Below, piece by piece: positions 22,060-30,932 of a stretch of 50,977 nucleotides of DNA; the first letter of the stretch is position 1, and each line of letters starts with the position of its first letter. This DNA is from Pholiota molesta. Taxonomy: Eukaryota > Basidiomycota > Agaricomycetes > Agaricales > Strophariaceae. The notes under the pieces are model-generated. The model was not told the origin of the DNA and did not search any database. It was given only the letters and a program-made list of their open reading frames with translations. Where the stretch lies: contig JACGCK010000287.1 in assembly GCA_014925825.1 (NCBI GenBank), forward strand, positions 1 through 50,977, read 5' to 3'. The position numbers were made by a program, and so were the translations under genes.

Positions 22060-22788
22060 GTTGAGGAAACGAAAGAAGCAGCAGGAGGGTATTCTTTGAT
22101 ATTCTGTTGAGTAGTGGGAAACACGACGTTGCCTCGTGCTAGCTCGACGTGGGGAGGCAAGAAGGCAATGTCAAAGAGAAATTCCATTGCACATGCAATT
22201 AATATCGGAGATTCGGAATGCTGTCTTGTCTTTTTCATCATCGCGCGTGTTTCGGGGTATCGGTAATCGAGTCTTCGAGAATTCAACCAGGCAGATGTGT
22301 AAGAGGCTGTGGCTCAGATATACTTACTTCGCAGATGGACTAGTACTGTCGTTCAGAAAACATTATGATTGATGCTACATACAATCCGAATCAAATCATG
22401 TGCCTCTAAAAATAGAGTAGCACGAATGCCGTGTTGGCAGCAAATCGGTGCTGTGGCACGAACGACGCACCTTTTGCAGAGCGAGTCAGTTGCTCGAAGG
22501 AACGTCTTTCCAAATACTCCTCCTTTGGTATGTTAGGCTATCCAAATGTATTTGTGTGGCGCTAGGGTAAATTCGAAGTGATATAAGTCGAAGGCAAATA
22601 GCAGCTTCAAAGCAGCAGTTGGCGGGAGGAAGAGAAAACGGTCACGTTATGTAAGCCAGCGCGTTGCCAAAAATAGTTGGCTCTGTTTTTACCTTCTTTA
22701 CTTCCAATCTGCTTCCAATCAACTTCCAATTTGCGTCCACCATACTTATAGCCAGCAAAGGCTTACGCTTATTCTCGCTCGTGCCCTT
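22060..22788. other. upstream region of the NLR gene
   Basis: Presumed promoter of the minus-strand NLR gene. No ORF is convincing, and no motif beyond AT-rich stretches (AAAATAGAG, TATAAG) is evident. Confidence 0.4.
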
Positions 22789-22813
22789 GTGAAAAAGTAT
22801 AATGTTTCAGTCA

Positions 22814-23196
22814 TGCAGACTACGATTTATCCTCCTGGCGCCACTTTGCAAGCAGGAGGCACCGCGTATCGGCCTCCTCTCAGTTCCCTCTTACTACTCC
22901 GAAACCTCGCTTACCGACATGCCTCCCGCCAACTCGAACGGTATCCGTTTCCTCCAACCCCCTCCGTCGCCTACCTCGATTCGCAGCAACATCGCGACTA
23001 CGGAGGCCCGCCGCTGCTACCCCCGCCGTTCTCCCTCGCCCTCGACGGCGCCGGCGATTCCACGCGCTCGGAACGGAGCATGATGGGATGGAATGCGCAA
23101 TATGAGGCAGCGGGCGATAGCGCACATACGGTACGTTCCGCTCATGGCGACCGTGTGTGGCATACCCCGACGGCCTATTTGCAGCGCATCCTCTAA
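22814..23196 (+). CDS. hypothetical small proline-rich protein
   Basis: The ATG at 22,814 opens a Pro/Tyr/Gly-rich frame (MQTTIYPPGATLQAGG, later FPPTPSVAYLDSQQHRDYGG and PPLLPPPFSLALDG). It remains open to a TAA at 23,194-23,196. A 54 nt GTACGT...TTGCAG segment near 23,131-23,184 could be an intron that keeps the frame. No domain or homologue is recognised. The high GC and low complexity mean several overlapping frames also look open, so this is tentative. Confidence 0.28.
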
Positions 23197-23199
23197 CCC

Positions 23200-25080
23200 C
23201 CTTGACCGCCCGCAACGCTTCGCAGGAACATCGCAGCCCAACTCGACGACGATTACCAACTCCACGTCGCTGGCAAGTCCCAGTCCATCGCCACGGTCGC
23301 CGCCCCGCCCTCGCACCCCAGCATACGCCGTACATAGATATCCATGCACACACTACCAGCAGCACGTCCAGAGCGGCATACACACACATCGCCACGACGA
23401 ACGGAACGGCATGGCGCGAGGAGACTTGAACGACATCGGGCCCCATCTGGCGTGCGTCCGACGTTCAGATCGCCCGGATCGTCGACCATGGACGACCAGG
23501 ACATGTCGATGACATCGGCGCACATCCGGCGACCGTCGACGGATCGGGGTCCATGCAGGTGTGTTGTGGTTCTCGTCTCATGCCATGTCCCCTCCGCTCA
23601 GCATCGCGCTCGCAGCAGTAAGCAATCAGCAAGGCAACACGGCGGCACAGCGTCGACACGACTGTCACAAAGAACGGCAAGGGCACACCGGAGCAAAGTC
23701 AGCAACGATACGACGACGTTGGGATACGGCTTGCGGCGTGGCTTGGACGACAACGGTGCGACTTGCGAGGGTAGGGGCCGAGAGTACCGGTGCGTAGCCA
23801 CGACGGTCCCCGGGCCGTGAATTAAGTAATGGGATCGTCGTGTTGGCGCCTTTTTGTCTCCGACTCTCCCTTGCTTTGTTTCCAGCTGCAGCCAACTGTC
23901 CGCTTCTCCAGGTGACCCCCATCTCCTTGAGGCTCGACACGAGTCATATCGTGTTCAACTCTTCATCAATCTTTAGCATGAATCGGCAGAGCCGCACCCA
24001 TTTGGAGCACCTCAATTATACCCTAGTCAACCCCTAGTCTTGTCGATAAGGAATAGGAAATGTACGGAGCGTGCGATGGACGGCTCCTATGCGCCTGCGG
24101 AAAACCATGGAGCACCCATGCTGGCGCGGGTCATTCAAGGGCAGGGTGCGCTATAGGGGGGTCGTGGTCGTATATTATCATGTTTGTCTCTAGCTCTCGC
24201 CCTACTTATACAGACTTATACTAATTCTGTTCCCAGGTCATTTCTCATTTCTGAAAGAGGGCCCTTTCCCTTGCATATGTGTACCTCTGCCTCAAATGCG
24301 CGATCTCATACATTCCAAGATGTACGTACGCCGCGTGTTCACGGAACAGCGCGGGCAGTATGCGTATGCATATATCTACTTTTAATCGAGCACATGCGCA
24401 CAGGGGAACCCCCAAAATCTGTCAGGGGGGATCTATTCATTGTTGTTTCTTTCTACATGCCTTTCTCTTCTTTGTCCGGCGCGTCGACTTACTCGTTTGC
24501 TCATTCACTCACTTCAACAGGCGATGGTTTTTCCCCCTAATCGTTATTCTATGGCGGAGGACCCAAATATCCTGTGGTCGGTACTTGTATACATATCGAA
24601 TGCATCGCGTTCCAAATATCGATGGATGACGCAGATTGCCCGGAGCTCACAGTGTTCTTAACAACTACGAGGATGTGGACAGACCGTTCAAGCTGAAGCC
24701 TGGTGGTTTATCATTTTGGAGTTTCCGTCGTACGTCGTCCTTCCTCAAGAGTCATTCTGCCTCCCACGCATATCGATCTAACTCGGTTTCGCCGAACTAT
24801 CCAAGCCTGAAGGTAAATCTCTGGCTTGCATGTCCGCAGGCACTACGCGTTGGCCTAGCTCTACCTGCGCTCAGCCAACTTGCGCGGTGTATGAGTTGAA
24901 CAATCTGACATACAATGCCAGGGTTAATACCCAAAGCTTCATGGGAATGCGAGTACGTGCAGAATAAACGAGGTACGCGTCAGAGAGGACGAAGTGAAAT
25001 TCGACGTGCGGCCCTGCGGGATGGAGAGTGTGCTATGGCGAGGTTCATCCCAATCTTTGCATGTTCTCCGGCCAACCCTA
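23200..25080. other. GC-rich then mixed intergenic stretch, no gene assigned
   Basis: 23.2-23.8 kb is GC-rich with overlapping Arg/Pro/Ser-rich ORFs on both strands, none convincing. 23.84-25.08 kb has ORFs of 60-118 codons without motifs. Bases just before 25,083 mark the left edge of a segment duplicated at 34.9 kb. Confidence 0.3.
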
Positions 25081-25082
25081 AC

Positions 25083-25353
25083 TCCGTCATGAGGCGGTAG
25101 AACGCCCGCTTCGCGCCCTCGCCATACGCAATCGAGATGCTGAGGTCGCAAACACCCATCAGCGAATAAGCGATGTCCTCCTCGCGACTTACTTCGCGGT
25201 TCGCCGCCAGCTACATCTTGCGCGAAATCGACATGTCCTGCGGGCGGCGCAGCTCAGATTCTGTTATCGTCGTCGCTAGGCGAATTTGCTTCTGAATATG
25301 ATTTTTGTACTTGTTGTTATCGGGCGACTTGATGAGTTTCTTCTAGTCCATAT
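25083..25353 (-). pseudogene. internal fragment of a HET-domain gene
   Basis: 271 bp matching 34920-35190, inside the intact HET gene downstream, with only scattered changes. It carries no start or stop of its own. Shared text includes GAGGCGGTAGAACGCCCGC and CGACTTGATGAGTTTCTTC. At least one change creates a stop (CTGGAAG to CTAGAAG on the minus strand). At 25,354 it is fused to sequence equivalent to 36,966 upstream of the HET gene, so about 1.8 kb of the original gene is missing here. Confidence 0.85.
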
Positions 25354-26440
25354 GGCGTCGACGGCGAAGGATTGATCTTGATTCTTGGGATACATCGAAG
25401 CGCGAAGCGAGTTGGATAGCGAGTCGCTGTGGCTTGAGGGAAAGGGGAGTAATTGTATAGGCACTCGGTATTCGCGGCACAGGAAGACACAAATGGGGCC
25501 AGAGTGCCCGTTGGATTGTCAAAAGAAGATACGCAGTTTTATTTGTGTTCCTTCAGTCCCATAGCGTAACAATGTAATAATCCCATTGGCCAGCTTTGCG
25601 CTGCCCACTCTCTCATGGATAAAGCCCCGCGATCATCAATCTGTTCCGCGTCCTCACATCCGAACACATCGTATAACCATGTCGCTTCGAGGGTCGATGA
25701 GCTAAGGAATGGTGTCATCCGTCGTTCTTGCACCGTCGCGCATGTGAAGAGTTTCTAATGGAATAGTATCGCCTTTTAGAAACAGGAGCAGGAGCAAGTC
25801 GTCAATACCCACAACTCGTAAGTTCTATTCAGAACGCTGGCACGCTTCATGTGAGGCGGGGAGATACACAGATTCAAAGAAGTTCAGAGAGCTCGGGAAT
25901 GTGCGCAGGAAGAATATCAAGAGAAGGTGGTGGATTGAGACGCGGTCACAGTAAAGAACGTTCGTCATTAAGCCACAGTATCTTTCCGTCCCAAAATTAT
26001 CAACCACGCTTCAGAGTCTCCGTATTGCTCCTTGCTATCCAGCCAGCGGTCGCGCATTTTGCACGGTGGTCCCAGAACGCTCAAGGGAGACAAGTTCAGG
26101 TGCGCCCCCTGTCAGTTGTAAGGTGAATTTGGAGTCATCATCGTAGTTCCACCTCTTCTCCCCGTACCCGAAGGCCAAGCCAAAACAGGTCTACAATGCA
26201 CAGACTCGCCATAAGAAGCAGAAAATAGACTTCAGAGATAATGTGAGTGCTGGTAGACGCAGAGGAAGGTTGGAGGAAGGAGCATAGTTGACGAGGCCGT
26301 TACGCTGATCGCGCAGGCCTCGCGCAAAGGATATAGACGATGGACCAGTACGAGCGCTGAGCGATGAGCTAGAGGACGCTCCGAGAGTTGTCGTTGAGGA
26401 AAACGAAAACTTTCGTCGTCGCGTATTAGCCACATCACGT
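25354..26440. repeat. left copy of the HET upstream and intergenic segment
   Basis: Collinear with about 36,966-38,310, including the CGACGGCGAAGGATTGAT, TTTGTGTTCCTTCAGTCCCATAGCG and AATAGTATCGCCTTTTAGAAACAGGAGCAGGAG stretches. Indels and substitutions are frequent. Small ORFs in both copies end with GRQVQVR followed by a near-identical tail, but upstream frames differ, so coding is not supported. Confidence 0.75.
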
Positions 26441-26871
26441 TGTCACATCTGTTATCGGCTTGCGGCTCCGAGCTGCCGATTGCTTGTGGATTGACAATGT
26501 CGGACCATCCACATCAGATCCACATTCAATCCCACAACTTGTTCCATACATCATGGACGCATTCCTTCATCAACTTGCTATCAATATTGCCCGATTCGTT
26601 CTGAGAAACGAGTAACTGGTATCGTACTGTTCAAGATGCGATGTTTGTGGCAAAGGGAGCTTCACGGTTGCGCTCGGGCCAGACGATGAATCAGCCCCAA
26701 CTTATCGTGTCGACGTCTGGAACTGCTCGGGGAGTGGGGCTCTTCGGCATTTAATGGTGGAAGAAGTTGAAGCAGCGAGTGTCTATAAATCCCGCAAGAG
26801 AATGGGGCTTCTTTTGGAGGACCACGAAGGTGAGGACGAGGTTATGATGATTGTCAAGTTCTCATTCTAAA
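26440..26871 (+). pseudogene. remnant of a small unrecognised gene (left copy)
   Basis: Counterpart of 38278-38897. One piece reads PHSIPQLVPYIMDAFLHQLA then INIARFVLRNE and a stop. A second reads YRVDVWNCSGSGALRHLM then RKRMGLLLEDHEGEDEV, ending at a TAA near 26,869. The pieces align with SIPHVTNAFVHQLARYHIARF and YRVEVWNCSGSGSFGHQM in the right copy, so they are real but broken coding sequence. No family recognised. Confidence 0.5.
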
Positions 26872-27100
26872 TTCGTAGACGTTCTCCAGGAACTTCTCTT
26901 ACATCCCAGGGTTAAATTGAGCGACGATGCGGTCCTTTCGCCGAATGCGCTTTAGACAACGGATGTCGAGTTCCAGACCAGACGCACGAACAGCGAGCAA
27001 ATGACAACCATCGAAGCTGAATGGAACGCTGAACGCCCAGTATTGAAATCATGCCGATATTGTACGCGGATAAATCCCAGAGGTGTCAGTCCAGTATGAT

Positions 27101-27675
27101 ACGACACTAACGCTAGTTCTTTCATGTTCCCAGACCCTCCAGCGACCGCGCTTGGAATTGAAGACCCTCCCTCAGGTGGCTGGATCCCATTATGCGACGA
27201 AACGCTTGCGCCTGAGCACCGGCCCCGGGCTTTTGTCCAATGGCTCGCCCAACACTTCCCGCACCCCGAGCTCGACAAGGACTGCCACAAGCTCGTCTAC
27301 AAAGTCAACGCGCCCGGAAACGCGCCGACATTCACCGGCTTCACCGCGGGCCCCGTCGCGGACCGCCACTTCCAGCCCGCGCACCGTGCTGCGCACCGAA
27401 GGTGTTCTTGAACCCCGCCACGCGCACGCAGTGGAATGACGTGCCGTTCGTCGTGCTCTATGGAGAGGAGGCGCCATGGACTATCGTGCGGGCGGCGTGG
27501 CAGCTGCAGGCGGAGGCAGAGAAGACGAGGTTCAAATTATCCCAGGCTGGTTCACTTCGTGAGTTTTGTCTTTGGGTCCGTTTAGCTGGCGATGGCTGGG
27601 CTGACGAGATGCTGCAGGCTATACATGACCTCCCAGAAATAATTCGCGGGATTTCAATCCTGTCTATAGCTTGAC
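27101..27675 (+). pseudogene. alpha/beta-hydrolase C-terminal fragment (left copy)
   Basis: Homologous to 40,190-40,832. It begins at the exon reading PPATALGIEDPPSGGWIPL after a CCCAG acceptor. The hydrolase N-terminal half with the nucleophile elbow is absent, because sequence just upstream matches 39,09x rather than the hydrolase exons: about 1.1 kb is deleted. The frame is also shifted within the exon (HRLHRGP against FTGFTAGP in overlapping frames). The segment around the catalytic-His loop (GANHF in the right copy) is scrambled. A non-functional remnant. Confidence 0.8.
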
Positions 27676-28261
27676 ATTTGTATCTTTAGGACCTACAGGC
27701 TTGGGGGTCAGCAAATATCAAACAAGGAGTTTCGCGAACAGTCACATCACTTGATTGAGTGACTGCGTGATCATCTACTATGTGAACTCGCAGAATTTGC
27801 GCAGAATCCCACCCATTCGGTAGCACTTCAATTCCACACGCTGCCGCTGCAACAGAGCCCACATGCCCACTCGTACATGGACCACATTCGGCACTTCGAA
27901 TCCGCGCAGGGATCCAGACACATGCACTGCGCATACCACACCTATTTCCGGAACTCGATGGATTTGGGCTGTCAACATGTCAATGCGCGCCACCACAGGT
28001 TGAGACGACCGCAAGTAGAGCTCTCCTCCCACGGCTTGTTGGCGCAGTCCAAACTACTTCTGTGCTTCACCCCATCGCCGTCCTGGTCGCTATCACCATG
28101 CCTCTCAATGTTCAACATTAGCACGAACCCTCTCCTGCTCTCCTCCTGGCAACTGTCGGCGGCGGCATCAAGGCCTGCCCCCTGCCCTCATCCAACTTAA
28201 ACCAACCCCTATTGGCCGTCACATTTTTTTTGAGCAGCGCGTACATGTATTCATGCTATAT
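27676..28261. other. unassigned stretch at the start of a left-copy-only insert
   Basis: This sequence has no counterpart between the hydrolase and kinase genes of the right copy (40.85-41.1 kb). It contains a 46 bp repeat (27730-27775) that recurs at 30595-30640. The ORFs 27,686-27,934 and 27,778-28,032 (minus) and 27,877-28,200 (plus) have no recognisable domain. Confidence 0.35.
27730..27775. repeat. 46 bp direct repeat, left copy
   Basis: Matches 30595-30640 with two differences. On the minus strand both copies read DDHAVTQSSDVTVRE, and both differences are synonymous ACC/ACT Thr codons. Confidence 0.8.
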
Positions 28262-28263
28262 TA

Positions 28264-28425
28264 TGAGGAGACATTACCAAAGCGCCAGCGCTGATACAAG
28301 CTAACCTAAAGAAATGTCAAGTAAGCTTTTCTTATCGCTCTTAGCAACGATGTCCAGCTCATCCTCCCGCAGTTCATCGGCGTACCCGGAATCAAGCAGA
28401 TGTTGCAAGAAGTGCTAGTGCATGT
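28264..28425 (-). repeat. tandem duplicate of a 3' coding end, copy 1
   Basis: About 160 bp repeated at 28432-28601. On the minus strand it reads HFLQHLLDSGYADELREDELD before diverging. It probably arose by local duplication of the last exon of the gene at 28.46-28.72 kb. Confidence 0.7.
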
Positions 28426-28461
28426 ACATTAGGAGGGGACATTATCAAAGCACCAGCGCTG

Positions 28462-28722
28462 TCAGCGCTGATACAAGCCGCCTTGTGAGCTTTTCTCATC
28501 GCTCTTAAAACTTATCGCTCTTAAAATCATGTCTAGCTCATCCTCCCGCAGCTCATCGGCATACCCGGAAAGAAGCAGATGTTGCAAGAAGTGCCAGCGA
28601 TCGGCGACCCCTGCATAAAACTCGAAAAGCGGGGATCCGTCTAGATATCCACCGTCGCCGCCTGCCCTTCTTGCCTTCGCGCCAATCGGCGCTGTCGGTT
28701 TCGTTCTCTCCTGCATCCGCAC
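28462..28722 (-). CDS. hypothetical protein or terminal exon, unrecognised
   Basis: 86 codons ending with an ordered, charged segment (PLFEFYAGVADRWHFLQHLL then YADELREDELDMILRAIS). The start ATG at 28,722 is weak: upstream minus-strand sequence reads EICDQSQQWLRQRALPEQ, so this is likely the last exon of a longer, damaged gene. The same terminal segment is duplicated just downstream at 28,264-28,425. No family recognised. Confidence 0.35.
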   Translation of the reverse strand: MRMQERTKPTAPIGAKARRAGGDGGYLDGSPLFEFYAGVADRWHFLQHLLLSGYADELREDELDMILRAISFKSDEKSSQGGLYQR

Positions 28723-28865
28723 TTATTCTCGCGCTTTCATCTCTCTCTCTCTTTGCAACTGGGACCTGTTCCGGTAGTGCCCGCTGTCGCAGCCACTGCT
28801 GGCTCTGATCGCAAATCTCTCATCCAACTTGCAATAAATATCTGAAGGGCTCGGTGTCCTCGAAA

Positions 28866-29690
28866 TCAGTCTTGCCACTCCACATAAATGTAATAATGAT
28901 AGTCCTTTGTACCGCGTGAATGGGTGATAATATTTGTGTATCCGGTACCTTTCATCTCGTCGAAAACATGGTTTCTTTTAATAAATTTTGAATTTTCTAA
29001 TATCGATCGGAAGACTGCAACCTGTTTCACGGGTTCATAACCATCGAAGGCGGCTTTCGAACGGAATTGTTGACTAGCAATAGCCTGGAAAATATACTCA
29101 GCGAGAATTAAACATCAATAACGATAGTTCTGCTCACCAATGCTTCCACTCCAATCTATAGAAGGGCCATGACGCTGGTTAGTGCAAATCCTGGTGATGC
29201 GAATTAAGGTCTATGTACTGACAGCGAGGTTCTCTAGCCACACCATCTGGTTTCCTTGAGGAGATATAAGATCGGTGCCACGGTTCGTGTTGGCAGGAAG
29301 GCATCGTTGCAAAGAGACGATGACGCTTTGCCCATTACCGCCGCCTTGTGGGAAATAGGGTAAGTGTTGGCCCAGGTGCTGAACGACGGGAACGTCGGGC
29401 TGACCCGCAGATCGTGATGATCGATAGCAAGAAAATCAATGAACAAGGACACTATTATATAGAACAAAGCATCCGTGAGTCTTGGTCACCCAGCGTAAAC
29501 CTTTGACTTACGCATCTGTAGTTCGCATACTTACGTGCTCTCGTCCGTGGAGCGTACCGAGGGCGCCACCCACTGGAGGGTCTGCGTGTATGGAGTAATC
29601 AGAGTTCAAGGCCTCTGTAGATGGCGCGGACGGTGGAGCGCGATAACAGGAAGCTGACCGTAGACAATTCGCGAAGGCAGGTGTTGCCAC
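28866..29690 (-). CDS. cryptic intron-rich gene, function unknown
   Basis: No long ORF marks it, but minus-strand exons join cleanly. A piece beginning after an acceptor at about 29,397 reads PDVPVVQHLGQHLPYFPQGG, then GQSVIVSLQRCLPANTNRGT and ISPQGNQMVWLENLA. A GTCAGT...CTATAG intron follows, then an 18 nt exon (IGVEAL). A GTGAGC...TTTCCAG intron comes next. The last exon reads AIASQQFRSKAAFDGYEPVK through to YHYYIYVEWQD and a TGA at 28,868-28,866. The ATG at 29,690 (MATPAFANCLRSASCYR, ending before a GTAAGT donor) is a plausible first exon, but the join to the downstream exons is unresolved. No domain recognised. Confidence 0.45.
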
Positions 29691-29833
29691 TTAATGCCGA
29701 CTTGCACCGGTATGACCGCGGTGACATTGTAGTCTGCAGCAGACCTTGGCCTTGGTCGACGACTAGAGCACGCCATATTATACGTTATCTAGGATCAATC
29801 GATATTCTGTGAGACCCTGGTTGGAAGAATATG

Positions 29834-30142
29834 CAGATCAGTCCTCAACTCAATAAAATATGAGAACGCGGCAAAGGTAACGGAACAAAGCGTCAAACGA
29901 GATATAGAGAAGACGATCTCTTATCATCAGACGAAATCTCTGAGGAAAGTCTTGTCCCATGAAAGAAACACGCTGAAATCTAAAAAGAAAAAGAAAAGAA
30001 CATTTGGCACAGAAGAAAAGTCTCGCAATGCAACGCAACGTTCATATGACAGCAAGAAAGATAAGGCGCTCACTTTTCCTATACCGCCTCTGTTCGACTC
30101 CACCGTCTCAATGTAGTCGATTCCCGCCGTGTAAACGTCCAA
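29834..30142 (-). pseudogene. remnant of the degenerate 11-15 kb gene family, unit D
   Basis: The minus-strand segment TAGIDYIETVESNRGGIGK ends at a GTGAGC donor. It parallels ILGIKYVAGRWAEAK plus GTGAGT at 10.87 kb and GIDYVAEQSMAE at 12.9 kb, and is followed by the same style of pyrimidine-rich intron. The flanking 17 bp motif AACGTCCAATTACCTAC is duplicated (about 30,136 and 30,171). No complete frame. Confidence 0.35.
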
Positions 30143-30286
30143 TTACCTACAGAAAGATTCCCGTTGTGTAAACGTCCAATTACCTACAGGAAGGCTGTCG
30201 TAGACTGCAGCAATGTGAGGACGGCTTGATGGATCGGAAGAGTCCAAAGCTTTCTTACAAGCCGTCGCATATTGGGTATTTGAGAG

Positions 30287-30802
30287 TCAAATTAGGCCTC
30301 GGGCTGGGGATGAGGACCCGAAGAGGAGGAGGATGTGGATGAAGCCGATACAGATGAAGCAGCCGAGGGGGAGGGTGAGCGGCGGGCGGGCGGTGACGAC
30401 ATGGCGTGATGTACGAGCGCTTGCTGTGACTGGTGGAACTGATGCTGTTGCGCTTGCGGGTGGCAGCGGGTGACTCGACGAGACGGGGATGCCTTGGTAC
30501 TTCCTCCAGCCTTGGCTTTCCGCGCCAATGGAAGTGAGTTTGAAGTGAGTAGTCGTCGTCGTCTGGCAATCGTCTGGGTACGACTCGGATTCGGTTTCGC
30601 GAACGGTCACATCACTTGATTGGGTGACTGCGTGATCATCCCAGCACACAAGCGGCCAACCCACCTCCAACCACACAACAACCACAATTGAAGCTGCCGC
30701 TGCAACAGCAATGCAACAGAGCCCATTCAGGTAGAAGCCGCGCTGGATTTGCCTCCCGTCCAAGGCTGTTTTCTTGCAAAACTTCAAAGCTTCAAGCTTC
30801 AA
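30287..30802 (-). CDS. hypothetical membrane-segment protein
   Basis: 171 codons from an ATG at 30,802. After a basic N-terminus a hydrophobic run (GLCCIAVAAAASIVVVVWLE) looks like a membrane anchor. Then comes DDHAVTQSSDVTVRE, which is also encoded at 27,730-27,775 in the same frame, and a Ser/Pro/Thr-rich tail. A competing frame (30,292-30,528, MARKAKAGGSTKASPSRR) covers the 3' half and could be joined by splicing. Function unknown. The shared segment differs only at synonymous sites, which is the main support for coding. Confidence 0.35.
   Translation of the reverse strand: MKLEALKFCKKTALDGRQIQRGFYLNGLCCIAVAAAASIVVVVWLEVGWPLVCWDDHAVTQSSDVTVRETESESYPDDCQTTTTTHFKLTSIGAESQGWRKYQGIPVSSSHPLPPASATASVPPVTASARTSRHVVTARPPLTLPLGCFICIGFIHILLLFGSSSPARGLI
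30595..30640. repeat. 46 bp direct repeat, right copy
   Basis: Matches 27730-27775 with two differences. Homology continues weakly for about 100 bp (GCTGCCGCTGCAACAG, CAACAGAGCCCA). The pair brackets most of the sequence that is unique to the left copy of the segmental duplication. Confidence 0.8.
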
Positions 30803-30932
30803 GCTTCAAAGCTTGATATTTTAAATACTCGAATCCGAGTCATCGACGGACGACAGGTTCTTACTGCGACCACAATCTCACCTTGCCCAAATTGACTTTA
30901 ACAGAGGAGCTAGGACGTCTGTGAACCTTTCC

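Noticed and set aside
23093..23820. Overlapping 90-190 codon ORFs on both strands
   Set aside because: GC-rich sequence opens many frames; no domain, no consistent splice structure.
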